A stretch of DNA of 59,791 nucleotides from Thermoplasmata archaeon (GTDB lineage Archaea; Thermoplasmatota; Thermoplasmata; Lutacidiplasmatales; UBA184), in the NCBI GenBank assembly GCA_022749935.1, contig JAKIWQ010000007.1:1-59791 (forward strand), in the 5' to 3' direction. This document shows, one piece after another, positions 24,792-32,657 of the stretch. The position numbers were made by a program, and so were the translations under genes. Position 1 is the first letter of the stretch; each line of letters begins with the position of its first letter. The notes beneath the pieces are model-generated. The model saw only the letters and a list, made by a program, of their open reading frames with translations, did not search any database and was not told where the DNA came from.

Positions 24792-24818
24792 CGATCGACC
24801 CGCGCGCCCGGACGACCT

Positions 24819-25466
24819 TCAGCTCTTGGGGACTTTTTCCCAGTCCTTGAGGAATCGGGCAAGACCGAGGTCGGTGAGCGGGTGCTGCACCAGTTTCTCC
24901 ATCACCCCGTAGGGCATCGTGGCGATGTCCGCCCCGATCTTGGCGGCGTCCAGGACATGGATCGGGTGACGCACGCTCGCCACCAGTACCTTGGTCGGGA
25001 ACGAATAGTTGCGGTAGATCTGGACGATGTCCCGAATGAGCTCCATCCCGTCCTGACCCTGGTCGTCTAGCCGCCCGATGAACGGGCTGACGTACGCAGC
25101 CCCTACCTTCGCCGCGAGCAGGGCCTGGTTGGCGCTGAAGACGAGCGTCATGTTCACCCGGGTCCCTTCCTTCGCGAGTACTTTCGTTGCCCGGAGCCCG
25201 GCCGGGGTCATGGGGGTCTTGACGTAGATGGACGGGTGGATCTCCCGGAGGTGGCGTCCCTCGCGAAGCATCCCCTCGGTGTCGGTGGCGACGACCTCGG
25301 CCGAAACGGACGGGACCCCCAACGCACAGACCTCCCGGAGGACGTCCTCGAATTTTCGGCCCTCTTTGGCCACCAGAGTCGGGTTCGTGGTCACCCCGTC
25401 GAGGATGCCAATCTCCCACATCGTCCGGATCTCGGTCACGCTCGCCGTATCGAGGAAAAGCTGCAT
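24819..25466 (-). CDS. Transaldolase (TalC/fructose-6-phosphate aldolase-like)
   Basis: A 215-aa short transaldolase. It begins [13 protein letters not shown] and has the TTNPTL motif (26-31). The Schiff-base lysine is Lys83 in IYVKTPMT, and the family segment [19 protein letters not shown] follows. It moves a dihydroxyacetone unit between sugar phosphates in the non-oxidative pentose pathway; short members can also act as fructose-6-phosphate aldolases. The ATG at 25466 matches the family N-terminus. The gene follows two transketolase-like genes on the same strand with a 26-nt gap, consistent with a pentose-phosphate cluster. Confidence 0.92.
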   Translation of the reverse strand: MQLFLDTASVTEIRTMWEIGILDGVTTNPTLVAKEGRKFEDVLREVCALGVPSVSAEVVATDTEGMLREGRHLREIHPSIYVKTPMTPAGLRATKVLAKEGTRVNMTLVFSANQALLAAKVGAAYVSPFIGRLDDQGQDGMELIRDIVQIYRNYSFPTKVLVASVRHPIHVLDAAKIGADIATMPYGVMEKLVQHPLTDLGLARFLKDWEKVPKS

Positions 25467-25492
25467 CGTCCCGAGCCCCGTAGGTCTTCCCC

Positions 25493-26446
25493 CTACTGAA
25501 CCTTGCCTCGGAGCCGGAGGAGCTCCCACGCTTCGTCCCGCACCCGTTCGGTCGCCAATCCATACCGCTCAGAGGGCGAGGCCGGTCCCTCGAACTCGCC
25601 GAGCAAGTCCGCGACCCCCACCCGGCGTACCGGGACCGGATAATTCTCCGAAGTCGTGGACGCGACCAGGGCCCCGACGCCCGTCAGGACCGAATGATCT
25701 TCGAGGACCAGCAGGGCGCCGGTGTCGCGCGCCGCCCTCAGAAGGGAGGGTTCGTCGAACGGCTTGACCGAGGCGAAATCGAGGACCCGGGTCGAGACCC
25801 CGACCCGCGCCAGGGCTTCGGCCGCTTCCAACGCTCGCGCGACGAGGGGGCCGACGGCGATGATCGTGAGGTCGCTCCCCGCACGGAGCTCCGGCGCGTG
25901 GCCCACCTGGAACGAACCGTCGGTGACGTTCGGGACGCGACCCGCGGCGAGCCGCAGGTAGGCCGGGCCCTCCCGGGAATGGATCGCGAGCAGGGCGATT
26001 TGAGCGGAGGGAGCGTCGGCCGGCACGAGGACCATCATCCCCGGCAGACCGCGCATGAGGCCGATGTCCTCGAGGACCGGGTGCGAACCTCCCACCCCTC
26101 CCGCTCCGAGACCTCCGTGGGTCGCGATCACCTTGACCCTCGCACGGAAATGACACGCCGTAGAACGGAGGGCGGGATATCCGGGCCCGGCGGCGGAGAC
26201 GGCCCGCGTGCTTGCGTAGACGGTCCTACCACGCAGGGCGAGTCCCGTGGCCGCCGACATCATCGTCGCCTCCTGATGAGGGAGGTCCAGATACCGGTCG
26301 GGGAATCGCTTCCCGAAGGGCCGAACCACGTTCACGTCCTCGGGGTCCCCGGAAAGAGCGAAGAGGTTCGGATCCCGACCCCCGAGGTCGGTGAGGGTCC
26401 TTCCGCAGGACTCCTCCATGCTCTCGGAGCGAGTCGGTTCGGTCAC
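25493..26446 (-). CDS. Transketolase C-terminal (PYR/C-domain) subunit
   Basis: A 317-aa subunit of a split archaeal-type transketolase. The catalytic glutamate that activates thiamine diphosphate is retained as Glu59 ([16 protein letters not shown]). Other conserved parts are [32 protein letters not shown] and [18 protein letters not shown], then a C-domain ending with LLGEFE and SERYGLATE. The start is GTG 26446, in a GTGA overlap with the N-terminal subunit gene, so the pair is translationally coupled. This half looks intact while its partner does not. Confidence 0.85.
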   Translation of the reverse strand: MTEPTRSESMEESCGRTLTDLGGRDPNLFALSGDPEDVNVVRPFGKRFPDRYLDLPHQEATMMSAATGLALRGRTVYASTRAVSAAGPGYPALRSTACHFRARVKVIATHGGLGAGGVGGSHPVLEDIGLMRGLPGMMVLVPADAPSAQIALLAIHSREGPAYLRLAAGRVPNVTDGSFQVGHAPELRAGSDLTIIAVGPLVARALEAAEALARVGVSTRVLDFASVKPFDEPSLLRAARDTGALLVLEDHSVLTGVGALVASTTSENYPVPVRRVGVADLLGEFEGPASPSERYGLATERVRDEAWELLRLRGKVQ

Positions 26447-27297
26447 GCGGGGGGCCCCCCGGCCGGTCCGCTGAGCTCGACCAGCGCCCGCTCATACTCC
26501 TCGTCCGACGGAGGTCTCGACTGAGATGCGTGGGGGTCTTCCATGAAGGAAACTCCTCTTCCCCTCACGGTGTGGGCCACCAGGGCGTGGGGGCCGGTCC
26601 CCGCCCCGCGACACCGTTCCAATCCCCGCAAGATCTCACGGAGGTCGTGTCCGTCCACGCCAATCGTCTCGTAACCGAACGATCGAAGCCTCCCCTCGAT
26701 CGCACCGGGGGTCGCGTGAGGGTCCGGCGATGGATCACCTTCGGGACGGTCGAGGTCGAGCACCGCGACCAGGTTGTGGAGTCGATGCTCTCCCGCGACG
26801 AGGAGGGCTTCCCACGTTCCCCCGGCGGCGCACTCCCGCTCGCCCAGCAGGGCATAGACCGGACCCGGACGGCGGGCAATCCGGGCGTCGACGGCGAGTC
26901 CGACGGCGATGCCCATCCCGTGGGCCCGGCCCGTGGGTGAAGTGTCGATCAGACGCGGGTCCGCCCCGGGGCCGTCCCCCTCGTTTCCCCCGGTCCCTTC
27001 GAGCGCCACTCGAGGCTCACCGCCCGCCGAGGTACACCTCAGCCGGAGGGCGGCACGGAGTGCCGGGCCGGCTTCACCGTGGGCGAAGACGAGCCTATCC
27101 ACCCTCGGGAACGGGAGGGTCGGAGGTCGCTCCGGGAGTTCGTGGAAGAGGAGGGCCGTCAGGAGGTCCGCGGCCGCGAGCGGTCGGGCCGGACGCTCGG
27201 CCCCCGAGGCGCGGGCCTCCAGGAGAATCTCGCGTCGAAGGGCTCGTGCGGTCGCTTCGAGGGACCGGACCACCTCGTCCGGGACGTCTTCCCCCAT
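26443..27297 (-). CDS. Transketolase N-terminal (PP-domain) subunit, cofactor site degenerate
   Basis: A 284-aa homologue of the thiamine-diphosphate-binding half of split transketolase. The overall pattern is clear: LAAADLLTALLFHELPER, AHGMGIAVGLAVDARIA, GVDGHDLREILRGLER, VAHTVRGRGVSFMEDP. Key residues are changed. The SGHPG site reads SGAER (31-35), the KGHA site reads AHGEA (72-76), the metal-binding GDG reads GER (152-154), and the paired DxN reads DLD (181-183). The enzyme may be inactive, work on another cofactor or substrate, or be a regulatory partner. An AT-rich box A (about 27322-27330, minus strand) precedes the ATG by about 29 nt. Confidence 0.78.
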   Translation of the reverse strand: MGEDVPDEVVRSLEATARALRREILLEARASGAERPARPLAAADLLTALLFHELPERPPTLPFPRVDRLVFAHGEAGPALRAALRLRCTSAGGEPRVALEGTGGNEGDGPGADPRLIDTSPTGRAHGMGIAVGLAVDARIARRPGPVYALLGERECAAGGTWEALLVAGEHRLHNLVAVLDLDRPEGDPSPDPHATPGAIEGRLRSFGYETIGVDGHDLREILRGLERCRGAGTGPHALVAHTVRGRGVSFMEDPHASQSRPPSDEEYERALVELSGPAGGPPA

Positions 27298-27369
27298 GAG
27301 TCGGCGGTCGAGGCGGCCCTTTCTATTTGAGGGTTGGGAACGCAGGATCCCGGAAGGCGGAATCGATCG

Positions 27370-28275
27370 CTACGAGGGGGGCGGGCTCGCCGTGCGACGG
27401 CGTTTGGGCGGAGATCGCTCGGGTCCCGTCGGAGAGACCGAGCGAAGCACCGTGAGGTCCTCCACGTACCGGGCATAGCCCTCCTCATCGAGCGGGGTCT
27501 CGAGGTATCCCGGAACATTCACCCAGCGGCTGTCCGATAGTAAGGGTCGGAACCCGTCGCGTCCGATCTCTCCCTTGCCGATGTTCTCGTGACGGTCCAG
27601 ATGGGACCCGAGCGGGGCCCGCGCATCGTTCAGATGGAACGCGCGGACGGCGTCCCGCCCGATCGTTGCTTCCATCTGGTCCATGACGGCGCCGTACCCT
27701 TCGTCCGACCGGAAGTCAAATCCCGCGGCGAGCAGATGGCAGGTGTCGAGCGTGACCCCGACCCGATCGGGCGCGTCGATCGCTACTAGGGCGCTCTTCA
27801 GTTCCTCGAACGAGGAGCCGATGGCCGTACCCTGGCCCGCGGCGTTCTCGAGCAACACCCGGACCTTCCCCTCGGGTACTTTGTCCAGGGTGTCGCGGAC
27901 GCTCGCCGCGATCGACCGGATCCCGGCCTCGGGCCCCGAACCCAGGTGGGCGCCCGGATGGAAGATGAGGCCATCGACCCCGAGGAGCTCGGCCCGCTGG
28001 ATCTCGTCCAGGAACGCCGTGCGGGACCGCTTCAACATGAACGCCTTCGGAGTCGCGAGATTCATGAGGTAGCCGTGATGGACCGCCGTGTGGGTGAGCC
28101 CCTCAGCTCGGGCCGCCTCGCGGAACGCGGTGGCCGCCTCGGGAGCGATCGCAGGCCCGGCCCACATCTTGGGACTCTTGGAAAAGATCTGGATCGCTTC
28201 GGCCCCGATCGCCTTCCCCTGTCGGACGGCCTCCGGCAGACCCTTCGAGGTACCGATGTGGGCACCGAGCCGCAT
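27370..28275 (-). CDS. nfo: Endonuclease IV (AP endonuclease)
   Basis: A 301-aa base-excision-repair enzyme that cuts DNA at abasic sites. It has the TIM-barrel zinc ligand set of the family: His in AVHHGYLMN, His in IFHPGAHLG, Glu in LLENAAGQG, Asp and His in TLDTCHLLAAGFD, His in FHLNDARAP, Asp and His in LDRHENIG, and a late Glu in YLETPLD. The C-terminus adds a short basic Pro/Arg tail (about 275-301). A box A (GGTTAATC, minus strand, 28299-28306) is centred 27 nt before the ATG, implying a leaderless mRNA. The 5S rRNA gene lies directly upstream on the same strand. Confidence 0.95.
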   Translation of the reverse strand: MRLGAHIGTSKGLPEAVRQGKAIGAEAIQIFSKSPKMWAGPAIAPEAATAFREAARAEGLTHTAVHHGYLMNLATPKAFMLKRSRTAFLDEIQRAELLGVDGLIFHPGAHLGSGPEAGIRSIAASVRDTLDKVPEGKVRVLLENAAGQGTAIGSSFEELKSALVAIDAPDRVGVTLDTCHLLAAGFDFRSDEGYGAVMDQMEATIGRDAVRAFHLNDARAPLGSHLDRHENIGKGEIGRDGFRPLLSDSRWVNVPGYLETPLDEEGYARYVEDLTVLRSVSPTGPERSPPKRRRTASPPPS

Positions 28276-28298
28276 CGGCGGCGGGACGGCGGTCGGGG

Positions 28299-28306
28299 GA
28301 TTAACC
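28299..28306 (-). promoter_or_regulatory. Putative box A for nfo
   Basis: The minus strand reads GGTTAATC, centred 27 nt before the nfo ATG and located between nfo and the 3' end of the 5S gene. Confidence 0.55.
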
Positions 28307-28334
28307 TAGCGGAGCTCACCCGAGGAGCGGGGGA

Positions 28335-28457
28335 GGCTGACAGCTTTCCGCGTTTCCCGTAGGCTCGCGCACTTCAGTACCGCGCGGAACGCCAGTGGGC
28401 TTAACTGCCGGGTTCGGAATGGGACCGGGTGTTTCCCCACCGCTTTGGCCGTCAGCC
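28335..28457 (-). rRNA. rrf: 5S ribosomal RNA
   Basis: Read on the minus strand, the ends GGCTGAC and GTCAGCC pair as the terminal helix I, giving a 123-nt RNA. The loop B/C region contains the near-universal CCATTCCGAACCCGGCAGTT and AAGCCC, followed by GGTACTG. No 16S, 23S or tRNA gene is adjacent, so it is an isolated 5S gene with its own promoter. Confidence 0.96.
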
Positions 28458-28476
28458 AATCCCGCGACAAATCCCC

Positions 28477-28486
28477 GGTATTTAAC
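28477..28486 (-). promoter_or_regulatory. Putative box A for 5S rRNA
   Basis: The minus strand reads GTTAAATACC, centred 25 nt before the 5' end of the 5S gene, the expected distance from a TATA box to an archaeal transcription start. Confidence 0.7.
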
Positions 28487-28603
28487 GTTGGTTTCGGCGC
28501 GACGTGACGGGAACTCCGGGGCGCTTCCTCCGAACCTTCATTTCGTCCACCGACTCCTTTCACTCGACCGGACGGGTGCGTCCGGCCCCCCTGGGGCGAT
28601 CGG

Positions 28604-31036
28604 TTGCGCGCGAGGGACCCACCGCAGATCCCCGAATACTGGCTTCGTCTCGAGGTCGACTTCGACCGGGGGAGCTGGACGGGGGCGGTGGAATTCCCCG
28701 GCGCACCTCCGGTGGGGGCCTTCGACCTGGATTCCGAGGGACTCGAGATCCGCGACGTCCGGCGGGGTTCCCGGAAACTGGAACACTCCCTCGACCCGGT
28801 CGCGGGTCGTCTTTCGATCCCGGTCGTAGGGGAGGGGCCGGACGCCCTCGTGGTCGAGTTCGCTGGTACTCTCCGACCGAAGGGACTCCTCGGCTTGTAT
28901 CGATGCCGACACGGGGAAGGGACCGTACTGACGACCCAATGCGAGCCGGTGGGGGCGCGTAGGATCTTCCCCTGCCTCGATCGCCCCGACCGAAAATCCC
29001 GCGTCCGCCTCACGGTGCGGACCCAGCCCGGCCTCGAGGTCATCTCGAACACGACCGCCTCGCCCCCCCGGCTCGTGGGTGGCCTCTCAGAATGGTCGTT
29101 CGAGACGACTCCCCCGATGGCGTCGTACCTGTTCTACCTGGCCATCGGTCGATTCGACCGTGCGGAGGGCCACTCAGGCTCTGTACGGGTCCGTGTCCTG
29201 GCGGCTCCGGGTCGGGCGGCCGACTGCGCCTATTCTCTCGATGCCGCGATCCGCATCGTGAAAGGCTGTGAGGACTACTACGCCGTCCCCTTCCCGCTCC
29301 CCAAGCTCGACCTGGTCGCCGTGGCCGAACACGCGTTCGGGGCGATGGAGAACTGGGGGGCCATGAGCTTCCGGGAGGTCCGGCTCCTCATCGACCGCGG
29401 GGCGACCACCCTCCAGCGTCGGGACGTCTTCGAAACGGTCGCGCACGAGATCGCGCACCAGTGGTTCGGGGACCTCGTGACCATGTCCGATTGGGACGAG
29501 GTCTGGCTCAACGAGAGTTTCGCCTCGTTCGTCGAGACGCGGATCACCGAGCGGCTCGAGCCGACCCTCGACGCAAGGACGGATGCCTTCCTTCGGGTCG
29601 CGGGGACGACCGCGGCCCTGGACGCCGACAGTCTGCCGTCGACGCACCCCGTCCGAACGCACCTCGAGCGGCCGGAGGAGCTCAGCCAGATCTTCGACGA
29701 GATCAGCTACGGTAAGGGATGCGCCGTCCTCGGGATGGTCGAGGCGTTCCTCGGGGAGGGTCGATTCCGCGCCGGCGTGACGGACTACCTCCACCGATTC
29801 CGCTTCGGAAACGCTCGGACCCAGGACCTCTGGGACGCGCTGGGCCGGGCGAGCGGGGAGGCGGTCGCGGGACTCATCTCGCCGTGGATCGACCGCCCGG
29901 GTCATCCCGTGATCCGGTTGGAGACCGGGACCGGGGCGCTCACGCTCCGTCAGGAGCGCTTTTCGTTCCTCGGGTCGGCCGCCGAGGATCCCTGGCCGAT
30001 CCCGCTTCGCTTCGACATCGACGGGGAGAGCCGCCGCATGGTGATGAATTCCTCCGAGGCGGCCATCCCGATCCCCTCGGGAGCGACGGTCCACCTCAAC
30101 CCGGGGGCGGTGGGGTTCTACCGGGTTCGGTACGACCCGACGATGTACGAACGGCTGTTCGCCGTCCTCCCCGGGCGACCCCCGGCGGACCGCTGGAGCG
30201 TGGTCGAGGACCTCGGGGCCTTCCTCCTTTCCGGGGACATCGACTGGTCGCTCTACGCCCGCGCGGTCGGACTTCTCGGAGCCACCACGGACCGGTTGGT
30301 CCTCGAGTCGTTCGCTTCGACCCTTCTCTGGCTCGGCCTTCTCTACCCCGACGTGGGAGCGGTGCAGGACGTCGTGCACCGATTCTTCGCCCAACGCCTC
30401 GCGGCGGTCGGCTCCGACGCGATGCCCGGCGAAAACCCGACGAACGGCGTGCTGCGGGAGCGCCTCACGGTCTGTCGGGTTCGACTCGACCTCGAGTACG
30501 CGCGCGACCTCGAACGACGGTTCGCCGACTGGGACCATCTCGACCCCGACCTCCGGGCGGGGGTCGCCGTCGCGCGCGGCCGTGTCGGGGGCCACGCCGG
30601 CTGGGACGAGCTGCGACGCGCCCTCGAGCAGTCTCCTACGGAGGCGGAGTGGACGCAACTCGAACGGGGCCTCGCCTGGGCGGGGGACGCCGACGGGATC
30701 GTCGCGACCCTTCACCTGGTGGAATCCGGTGCGATCATTCGGAGCCACCTCGGTTCCACGCTCGCGCAAGTGGCCGCGAACCCGGTCGGTCGACCGGTGC
30801 TCTGGCCATGGCTCCAGCAGCACCTGCCGATGCTGGAGGAACACTTTCGGGGTTCGGGCTCGCTCTCGCTGCTGCTGGAGGCGGTCACACCGACCCTGGG
30901 ATTCGGTCGGGGGGACGAACTCCGGACGTACTACCGAAACCACCCCTTCCCCGAAGGGAGCCGGGGTCTGGCCAAGGGACTCTACCGGCTCGAAGTGTAC
31001 GAACGGTTGGGCGCTCGGCTGCACCGGCTCGGCTAA
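28604..31036 (+). CDS. M1-family aminopeptidase (aminopeptidase N/tricorn-interacting factor type)
   Basis: An 810-aa zinc metallopeptidase. The substrate-binding GAMEN motif is at 246-250, the zinc site HEIAH at 281-285 (within HEIAHQWFGDLVT), and the third zinc ligand is Glu304 in WLNESFAS. The N-terminal beta-sandwich and the long helical C-terminal domain (to about 810) are of normal size. In Thermoplasma such enzymes (tricorn factors F2/F3) finish peptide breakdown in the cytosol. There is no signal peptide. The start is TTG 28604, the best in-frame option; the preceding 146 nt hold the 5S promoter. The stop region overlaps the convergent thioesterase by 4 nt. Confidence 0.94.
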   Translation: MRARDPPQIPEYWLRLEVDFDRGSWTGAVEFPGAPPVGAFDLDSEGLEIRDVRRGSRKLEHSLDPVAGRLSIPVVGEGPDALVVEFAGTLRPKGLLGLYRCRHGEGTVLTTQCEPVGARRIFPCLDRPDRKSRVRLTVRTQPGLEVISNTTASPPRLVGGLSEWSFETTPPMASYLFYLAIGRFDRAEGHSGSVRVRVLAAPGRAADCAYSLDAAIRIVKGCEDYYAVPFPLPKLDLVAVAEHAFGAMENWGAMSFREVRLLIDRGATTLQRRDVFETVAHEIAHQWFGDLVTMSDWDEVWLNESFASFVETRITERLEPTLDARTDAFLRVAGTTAALDADSLPSTHPVRTHLERPEELSQIFDEISYGKGCAVLGMVEAFLGEGRFRAGVTDYLHRFRFGNARTQDLWDALGRASGEAVAGLISPWIDRPGHPVIRLETGTGALTLRQERFSFLGSAAEDPWPIPLRFDIDGESRRMVMNSSEAAIPIPSGATVHLNPGAVGFYRVRYDPTMYERLFAVLPGRPPADRWSVVEDLGAFLLSGDIDWSLYARAVGLLGATTDRLVLESFASTLLWLGLLYPDVGAVQDVVHRFFAQRLAAVGSDAMPGENPTNGVLRERLTVCRVRLDLEYARDLERRFADWDHLDPDLRAGVAVARGRVGGHAGWDELRRALEQSPTEAEWTQLERGLAWAGDADGIVATLHLVESGAIIRSHLGSTLAQVAANPVGRPVLWPWLQQHLPMLEEHFRGSGSLSLLLEAVTPTLGFGRGDELRTYYRNHPFPEGSRGLAKGLYRLEVYERLGARLHRLG

Positions 31037-31533
31037 CGGCGCGAGCCGGGGGCCCTACGGGCCGAGGCCGGCGGCGAAGTGGCCAGGTCGGACCAGATGT
31101 ACCAGGTGCCTCGCGCCTGGCTCAGCCGACGGCCGTCGGCGCCGACCAGGTTCCCCTCCGCGAATGCGATGTGCCGGCCGCGTCGGAGGACCCTGCCCCG
31201 AGCGGTGAGGGTGTCCCCCTCGCGCGCGGCGCGCAGGAACTCGACGTAGAGGGAGGTCGTCGCGGTGGTCTCTCCTTCCCGCAGGAGGGAGACGACCGAG
31301 GCACCCATGGCCGTGTCGAGAATGGTCGCATAGACTCCTCCATGCACGACCCCGTTGATGTTGAGGTGCCGGTGCTCGACCCGTCCGGTCACGGTGCACA
31401 CTCCTCGGCGGCTCGCGGCGGGGTCGATCCGGAATCCCACCTCGTGGTGAAAGCCACCGAGCCGGGCCGCGCGAAGGAGGGTCGGCATCGGGACGATCGG
31501 TCGCGGGTCGGCGCGGGCCGTTCGTCGGGGCAC
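31033..31533 (-). CDS. PaaI-like hotdog-fold thioesterase
   Basis: A 166-aa acyl-CoA thioesterase-like protein. The hotdog helix and active-site motif NGVVHGGVYATILDTAMG is present, with the expected ATTSLYVEFLRAAREGD strand after it. The substrate is unknown; PaaI-like proteins hydrolyse varied acyl- or aryl-CoAs. The GTG at 31533 is chosen because it lies 27 nt from a shared box A; an internal ATG at 31488 is the alternative. It is divergent from the mevalonate-pathway decarboxylase. Confidence 0.85.
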   Translation of the reverse strand: MPRRTARADPRPIVPMPTLLRAARLGGFHHEVGFRIDPAASRRGVCTVTGRVEHRHLNINGVVHGGVYATILDTAMGASVVSLLREGETTATTSLYVEFLRAAREGDTLTARGRVLRRGRHIAFAEGNLVGADGRRLSQARGTWYIWSDLATSPPASARRAPGSRR

Positions 31534-31555
31534 GGGACGTACGAGGGGTCGTCGC

Positions 31556-31565
31556 GGATAAGTAC
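31556..31565. promoter_or_regulatory. Shared, symmetric bidirectional box A
   Basis: GGATAAGTAC on the plus strand is GTACTTATCC on the minus strand, centred at 31560.5. The thioesterase GTG (31533) and the decarboxylase GTG (31587) each lie about 27 nt away, so one element could start two leaderless mRNAs. Confidence 0.6.
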
Positions 31566-31586
31566 TGTGCGGGACCCTGCGCGGGC

Positions 31587-32648
31587 GTGACGGGGAGCGC
31601 CGCGCCGTCTCGGAGTGCGACCTTCGAGGCGCCCCCCAACATCGCCCTGGTGAAATACTGGGGGATGCGGGACCGCGACCTCGCGATTCCGTACAATTCC
31701 TCCCTCAGCGTGACCCTCGACCGATTCCGTTCCCGGACGACGGTCCGGTTCGACCCGTCGCTCGACCGGGACGTGGTCGAGCTCAACGGGGAACCCGCGG
31801 TCGGTGGACCCCGGGAGGCGGTCGTTCGGTTTCTCGACCGGGTCCGCTCGCTCGCCGCGCTGGAGGCGGGGGCTTCGGTCGTGAGCGAGAACAACTTCCC
31901 GACCGCGAGCGGTCTGGCTTCGAGTGCGAGCGGGTTCGCCGCCCTCGCCGGAGCGGCCACGCGCGCGGCCGGGCTGCGGGTCTCGGACCGCGAGCTCTCT
32001 CAACTTGCCCGCTTCGGTTCCGGGAGCGCCGCCCGGTCGGTGTACGGGGGGTTCGTCGAGTGGCAGGCGGGCCGTCGGGCCGACGGGAGCGACTGCTACG
32101 CCCGCCCGGTGTTTCCCGCCGACCACTGGCCGGAGCTCCGGGACGTGGTCCTGCTCGTCGAAGGGGCCCCGGTGAAGGAAGTCCGCTCGGCGGACGCGAT
32201 GCAGTCCTCCGTCTCCACGAGCCCGCTCTACGCCCGGCGGCTGGAGCACGTACCGGGCCGCCTTACCCGGATCCGATCGGCGATCCGCGCCCGCGACCCG
32301 GCCCGACTCTTCCCGCTCGTGATGGAAGAGTGTGATGAGTTCCGGGCGGTGTGCGAGACCACCCGCCCCAGCCTCGACTACCTGACGACCACGTCCCGGG
32401 CGATCCTCGGGGAGGTTCGCGCGCTCAATCGCGAGGCGGGCCACCCGCTCGCAGGATACACCCACGACGCGGGCGCCCACGTGCACGTCTTCACGCTCCA
32501 GCGGCACGCCCCACGCGTCCGCGCCCGCCTCGCCCACCTCACCGGGGTTCGCTCGACGCTCATCGTTCGCCCCGGGCCGGGGGGTCATCCCATCGCACCT
32601 CGGCCCCGGCGGGCCCCTCCCTCCTCCCGCCGACGAACGGGCCGCTAG
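31587..32648 (+). CDS. Mevalonate-pathway GHMP decarboxylase (diphosphomevalonate decarboxylase type)
   Basis: A 353-aa GHMP-superfamily protein that makes an isoprenoid precursor by ATP-dependent decarboxylation. It has the N-terminal NIALVKYWGMRD with the conserved Lys, IPYNSSLSVTLD, the phosphate loop NNFPTASGLASSASG, and the catalytic Asp in YTHDAGAHVHVF. These fit diphosphomevalonate decarboxylase. In Thermoplasma the pathway goes through mevalonate-3,5-bisphosphate and uses a paralogous decarboxylase, so the exact substrate is open. The start is GTG 31587, leaderless from the shared box A. The C-terminal 25 residues are a basic Pro/Arg tail not usual in the family. Confidence 0.87.
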   Translation: MTGSAAPSRSATFEAPPNIALVKYWGMRDRDLAIPYNSSLSVTLDRFRSRTTVRFDPSLDRDVVELNGEPAVGGPREAVVRFLDRVRSLAALEAGASVVSENNFPTASGLASSASGFAALAGAATRAAGLRVSDRELSQLARFGSGSAARSVYGGFVEWQAGRRADGSDCYARPVFPADHWPELRDVVLLVEGAPVKEVRSADAMQSSVSTSPLYARRLEHVPGRLTRIRSAIRARDPARLFPLVMEECDEFRAVCETTRPSLDYLTTTSRAILGEVRALNREAGHPLAGYTHDAGAHVHVFTLQRHAPRVRARLAHLTGVRSTLIVRPGPGGHPIAPRPRRAPPSSRRRTGR

Positions 32649-32657
32649 GAGGGCTCC

